This document shows positions 60,501-64,000 of a stretch of DNA of 64,000 nucleotides, in pieces. The notes beneath the pieces were generated by a model. That model was not told the DNA's origin, did no database searches, and saw only the letters and a list, made by a program, of their open reading frames with translations. The stretch's first letter is position 1; each line of letters begins with the position of its first letter. The stretch is from Diorhabda sublineata. Taxonomy: Eukaryota; Arthropoda; Insecta; Coleoptera; Chrysomelidae. The stretch covers positions 14,079,001 through 14,143,000 of the forward strand of contig NC_079477.1 in assembly GCF_026230105.1 (NCBI RefSeq), in the 5' to 3' direction. A program made the translations under genes and the position numbers.

Positions 60501-63500
60501 CTTGCTAGTTGTTTTATTTATTTTGTAATTTATGTTAAGCTTTTTTTATTTTTGCAGATCTTGCAAACAAAAATAAATGAATATCACGTTTTCATCTTTA
60601 TTCTTCTGGAAACTCTACATGACTAACACCTTATGCCAAAGTTGATAGAGATGATTCAGAGCTTTTTAGAATATTATCAGTGCAAATTTTGTTTATGTGT
60701 ACACTGGTTACGTTGGTCTACGGGTTTATACATGTTTTTAAATACTTACCTAAAGATTTTAGAATTTTTCTGGCAAAATTCAGATAAGTTGAAAACATGT
60801 ATAAAAAATCTTTTACTTGGTATAAACATGTATGCATGTGAAATTTAGTATTTTCTTAGGGTACAAATTGTGTAAAATCACTTTCTTTTATGGTCAATGG
60901 AAACATTCCTACATTTAGTCATATGAAATCAAAAAGGTGTTTCTAATTAATTTAAGTATTGTCTGTTAATAAAAATTGTAGGTATATTTATGTATCTATG
61001 TATCTATGGGTACTGTTGATATACAATTAGTAGGTCTCTGACTAATAAGAAACAGTTACAGTCACTTGTTAGATATACTGGTAAATAGAGGAAGAGGATT
61101 CATATCGTCGGATTAAGGTGCAAATTTCGTAACTGCATAGTACCAAATATCACAACAGACAAAAAAATTTTATATTAGGGTAATGGAAAAAAATTCAATG
61201 AGAACTTGACCTGTTTTTTTAATAAAGGATTGAAGTAATATCTAGATATTAAATTTCGTAAAAATAATTGAAACAGTTAACACAGAGTGCGGTAGACTGG
61301 AGTTGCGAGGTCTTCTATTTAGACGTTTGTAATGGAGTTTTTATGTTAGATGAATTCAGAAATTATTATCTATCTAATGGTATCAAAATGACGATAAAGG
61401 AAAAAATGGAGCTACGTGGTTTAAGTTTCAAGCCGATGATATGTAGATGGTTGTTTATGCGAGATTCGTTATCTTTCGCTATTCAATACTTTTTGATAAA
61501 ACAGAAAGATTATATGAGCTCGTGGATTGAAAATGTCAAGGTTACAGAATTTCTCTTATAGTAATATGATTTCCCTCTCGGAAGAGCTTGTTTGATTTCT
61601 ACATCGCTTGGACGAGTGAACAATAATAATTGTGGATCTTTTTGATATTGTCCATTATATCGCGAATAAATTTTCTGTATCTAGAATCAAGGAATTGGAT
61701 TTTTTCATAATTATTTGCCACTGTGATAGTTGAGTGAATACTGGTTTAGCGCACTTTATGTCTCTTTTGATTGCTGACGTATTGTAACGATATAAGTTCA
61801 TCTCCAAAATAGGTTATTTATTTTTGTTTGATTGTTCCTTTTCCTTTTCGTATATACTGAGGAAGTTAGTTGAAATGAGAACCTCGGGATTATTAAAAAA
61901 ATTCAGTTTAAATGTTTATAAGCTTTGATTGCTTCTAAGAATTAGTTTTTAATGACCTCTATATCATGAAGTTTTCAAAATCAAATTCCATATTATTATA
62001 ATATCAACCCGAAACGAACAGGAACCAAAGCAAAAAAGAGTGATTTAAATATTCCACAACATAAATTCCAAAAGTGTTTCAAAATATTTCCTGTTCAATA
62101 AATATGTACATTTTTCAATAGGTTGAACTTTGGCAGAGAAACGCAGCAGATATATACGCATACGGCCCATTTATATTTAAAAACTTTTATTTGGAAAATA
62201 TTGCTTCACAATTTGGCAGGGAATATAACACAATAAAACGATGCAATGTCGATATAATATATCTCCAACATTGATGTACCACAAAAAAGGATGTGACAAA
62301 TTTATTTTGTGTACATTTTTGTTGCTGATAGAACTATAATGAAAATAATCATACATTATTATAAATATCTTAAATAACCACTTAAATAACATTGTCATGA
62401 CATTGTGGGAGTATGTTGGCTACCACTTGATTCCTATATAGTTTCCCACTAATGTGTTCAATTTCAAATAGTTTCATTAAGTACCAAGAACTTTGAAAAC
62501 CTGTATATTTAGATTAACAAATTCATCATCAAATAAATATCAATTACTCAATGAAATGGAACCTGCATTATCGAAGGTTAATATGAGATCTTGATGGTAT
62601 GCAGCTATAATACGAGATGGATATCATGTTTACATATAGTCTCCTATAGAAATTAAAATCCACTCAAGTGTTTAGATAATCAAAATGGTGTAAAATTTCA
62701 GAATCCATATACACCTCAAGAAAAAATCACTTCCTAAACGACAGAACTTCAGATTATCGAGAAGAAATGTGTATAATAACAAACAATTGAGTGACTGTTA
62801 TTCCGAAGAAGTTCATTTCTTTAGGTATATTAAACGAAAATCACATCATGATATCAATTGTATTCATATTTGATAGCAGCAGGAACATAACGTAGTGCGA
62901 AAACGTAGAAACTTTCTTCAAGTCGGAGAAAATACCTGGTTGCTTGATACGTCCTATCTCTCAGCACAAACTAGTAGTCTACTATAGCATATTGAGCAAT
63001 AGCTACAAAACTACGTTTGACTAACATCTCTACAGATTCACCATTTTATATTAGAGTGAGTCACATTCTCGTCGATACTTCACTGTCCAGGTTTAACAAA
63101 TTAGAAATTCCTCGAATATTTGGATGCATCCAAAACCACAGACATCCTAGGTGCAGTAGTGAAAATATGAAGCATCAATTATGGGCCATTCTCTAAGCAC
63201 TTATTCACATATACGATTATACAAGAAATATTCCAATATCCTCCACATTTAGCATATTCCCTCTACTCAATCGATACAATCGACTGATTTCATAACCCAC
63301 CCAATATAACTCTACACACAAAATAATAGTCGCATTATAACAGTTATAACATATGAAGAGAACTGTGGAGATACTTTGGGTTCCTTCTTATCCTACTAAA
63401 CGAATGGAATATATTTCGGTTATGCCATTTCTCTTTCATACATCAAGTCTCTTATCATCGCTTGAAAAATGTTGTGAAATATTTGGTGATTTGATTTTAA

Positions 63501-64000
63501 TCTATTAGAATATAACTTGCATATTGTGTGTATGTTCACGAAGCTTATCTCTCATTTCTGGTTTTGAACAGTTATGGCCAGCAATTTTCACTTTAGATCT
63601 TTAAACATATACATAATTATATTCCAGTTATTATACTATATTAGATTAATAATTTCCTCAGTACATTTATCTTAAGAAGAGGATTATTATTCCATTTTAT
63701 AATTTTCTTGGATCGCCCATCCCTATATATATATTATTGTTTATTAAATAGAACATCTCAGATCTCGAACAAAACGTGTTATCGAATTTATTCCTCCGCA
63801 TCAACTTTTATCCCTCTCAAGTTTAGGACAATAATCTTGAATAGAAAAACGATTCATATAACTACGATACATTTTGATAAATCGTATTTGACTAGTCTTT
63901 TGTGAATGATGAAAAATGGAATTTGGTATATTTTTTTATTCAGCTTCGTGAATGGGATTTCTAAAAATGGGTTATATTTTGGTTGTCAGTTGCCACAAGA
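57508..64000. other. No recognised genes; a few unassigned ORFs
   Basis: AT-rich. At 57914-58195 there are frames on both strands; the minus one (LLVGFLYYILKFPGPTTYFS, then NPIRKYLGTCVCVIQGVIYT) is hydrophobic and unassigned. A GC-richer patch lies at 59480-59600. The frame at 61268-61561 (97 codons: VDWSCEVFYLDVCNGVFMLD, then EFRNYYLSNGIKMTIKEKME, then LRGLSFKPMICRWLFMRDSL) is the most protein-like of these but matches nothing I know. Confidence 0.4.

Noticed and set aside
1..64000. CRISPR arrays, bacterial operons, rRNA genes
   Set aside because: No regularly spaced direct repeats, no ribosome-binding-site-led gene arrays and no rRNA signature were seen.

Overview
This window reads as AT-rich insect genomic DNA from a transposon-dense, gene-poor region. 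The evidence is the set of decayed insect-type elements: several mariner lineages, looper-type piggyBac, pogo/Tigger, Tc1-like, Penelope-like, Jockey, LOA and RTE-like LINEs, a Crypton-like tyrosine recombinase, hAT and Tc1/mariner MITEs, and (TA)n microsatellites. The order of insect cannot be settled from the sequence; a beetle or hemipteran is a guess from the element mix. I found no host gene that I can name and no intact open reading frame of convincing function. Nearly every recognisable protein here is broken by stops, frameshifts or internal deletions.

Layout, left to right: mariner (minus, cut by the window edge) and a Jockey/CR1-type LINE (minus) at 1-2.2 kb; Penelope-like element with GIY-YIG domain at 4.2-5.5 kb; (TA)n; LINE tail with a PD-type motif at 6.1-6.6 kb; a quiet stretch; mariner at 10.8-11.6 kb; an apparently exact 260-bp tandem duplication at 11.8-12.35 kb; two Crypton-like recombinase fragments at 15.6-17.8 kb, the first split by a hAT-type MITE; a pogo-like element with a PHD finger at 17.9-19.8 kb; a Tc1/mariner-superfamily element with long inverted repeats at 19.9-21.8 kb; an unrecognised pseudogene at 21.9-22.4 kb; piggyBac at 24.0-25.8 kb.

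From 30.8 kb: a TA-flanked MITE; mariners at 31.4-32.1 and 33.2-34.0 kb; an unrecognised ORF near 34.6 kb; a decayed RTE-like LINE at 35.1-35.6 kb; a mariner scrap at 36.7-36.9 kb; a 1.6-kb minus-strand copy of an arthropod multicopy protein family of unknown function at 38.2-39.9 kb; Jockey (plus) and LOA-type (minus) LINEs tail to tail at 40.9-43.75 kb; an IS630/Tc1-like transposase at 44.0-44.9 kb; a 5'-truncated RTE-like LINE with a perfect 12-bp target duplication at 47.7-48.5 kb; a long-TIR element with a Tigger-like element nested inside at 50.1-52.25 kb; MITEs at 53.4 and 57.0-57.5 kb. From 57.5 kb to the end nothing is recognised.

No operon-like or pathway logic links these genes. 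The shared story is serial insertion and decay. The most useful signals for a reader are the nested insertions (hAT in Crypton, Tigger in a long-TIR element), the possible 56-bp intron in the second Crypton-like fragment, the unclassified 38-40 kb family, and a few unrecognised coding-like stretches.
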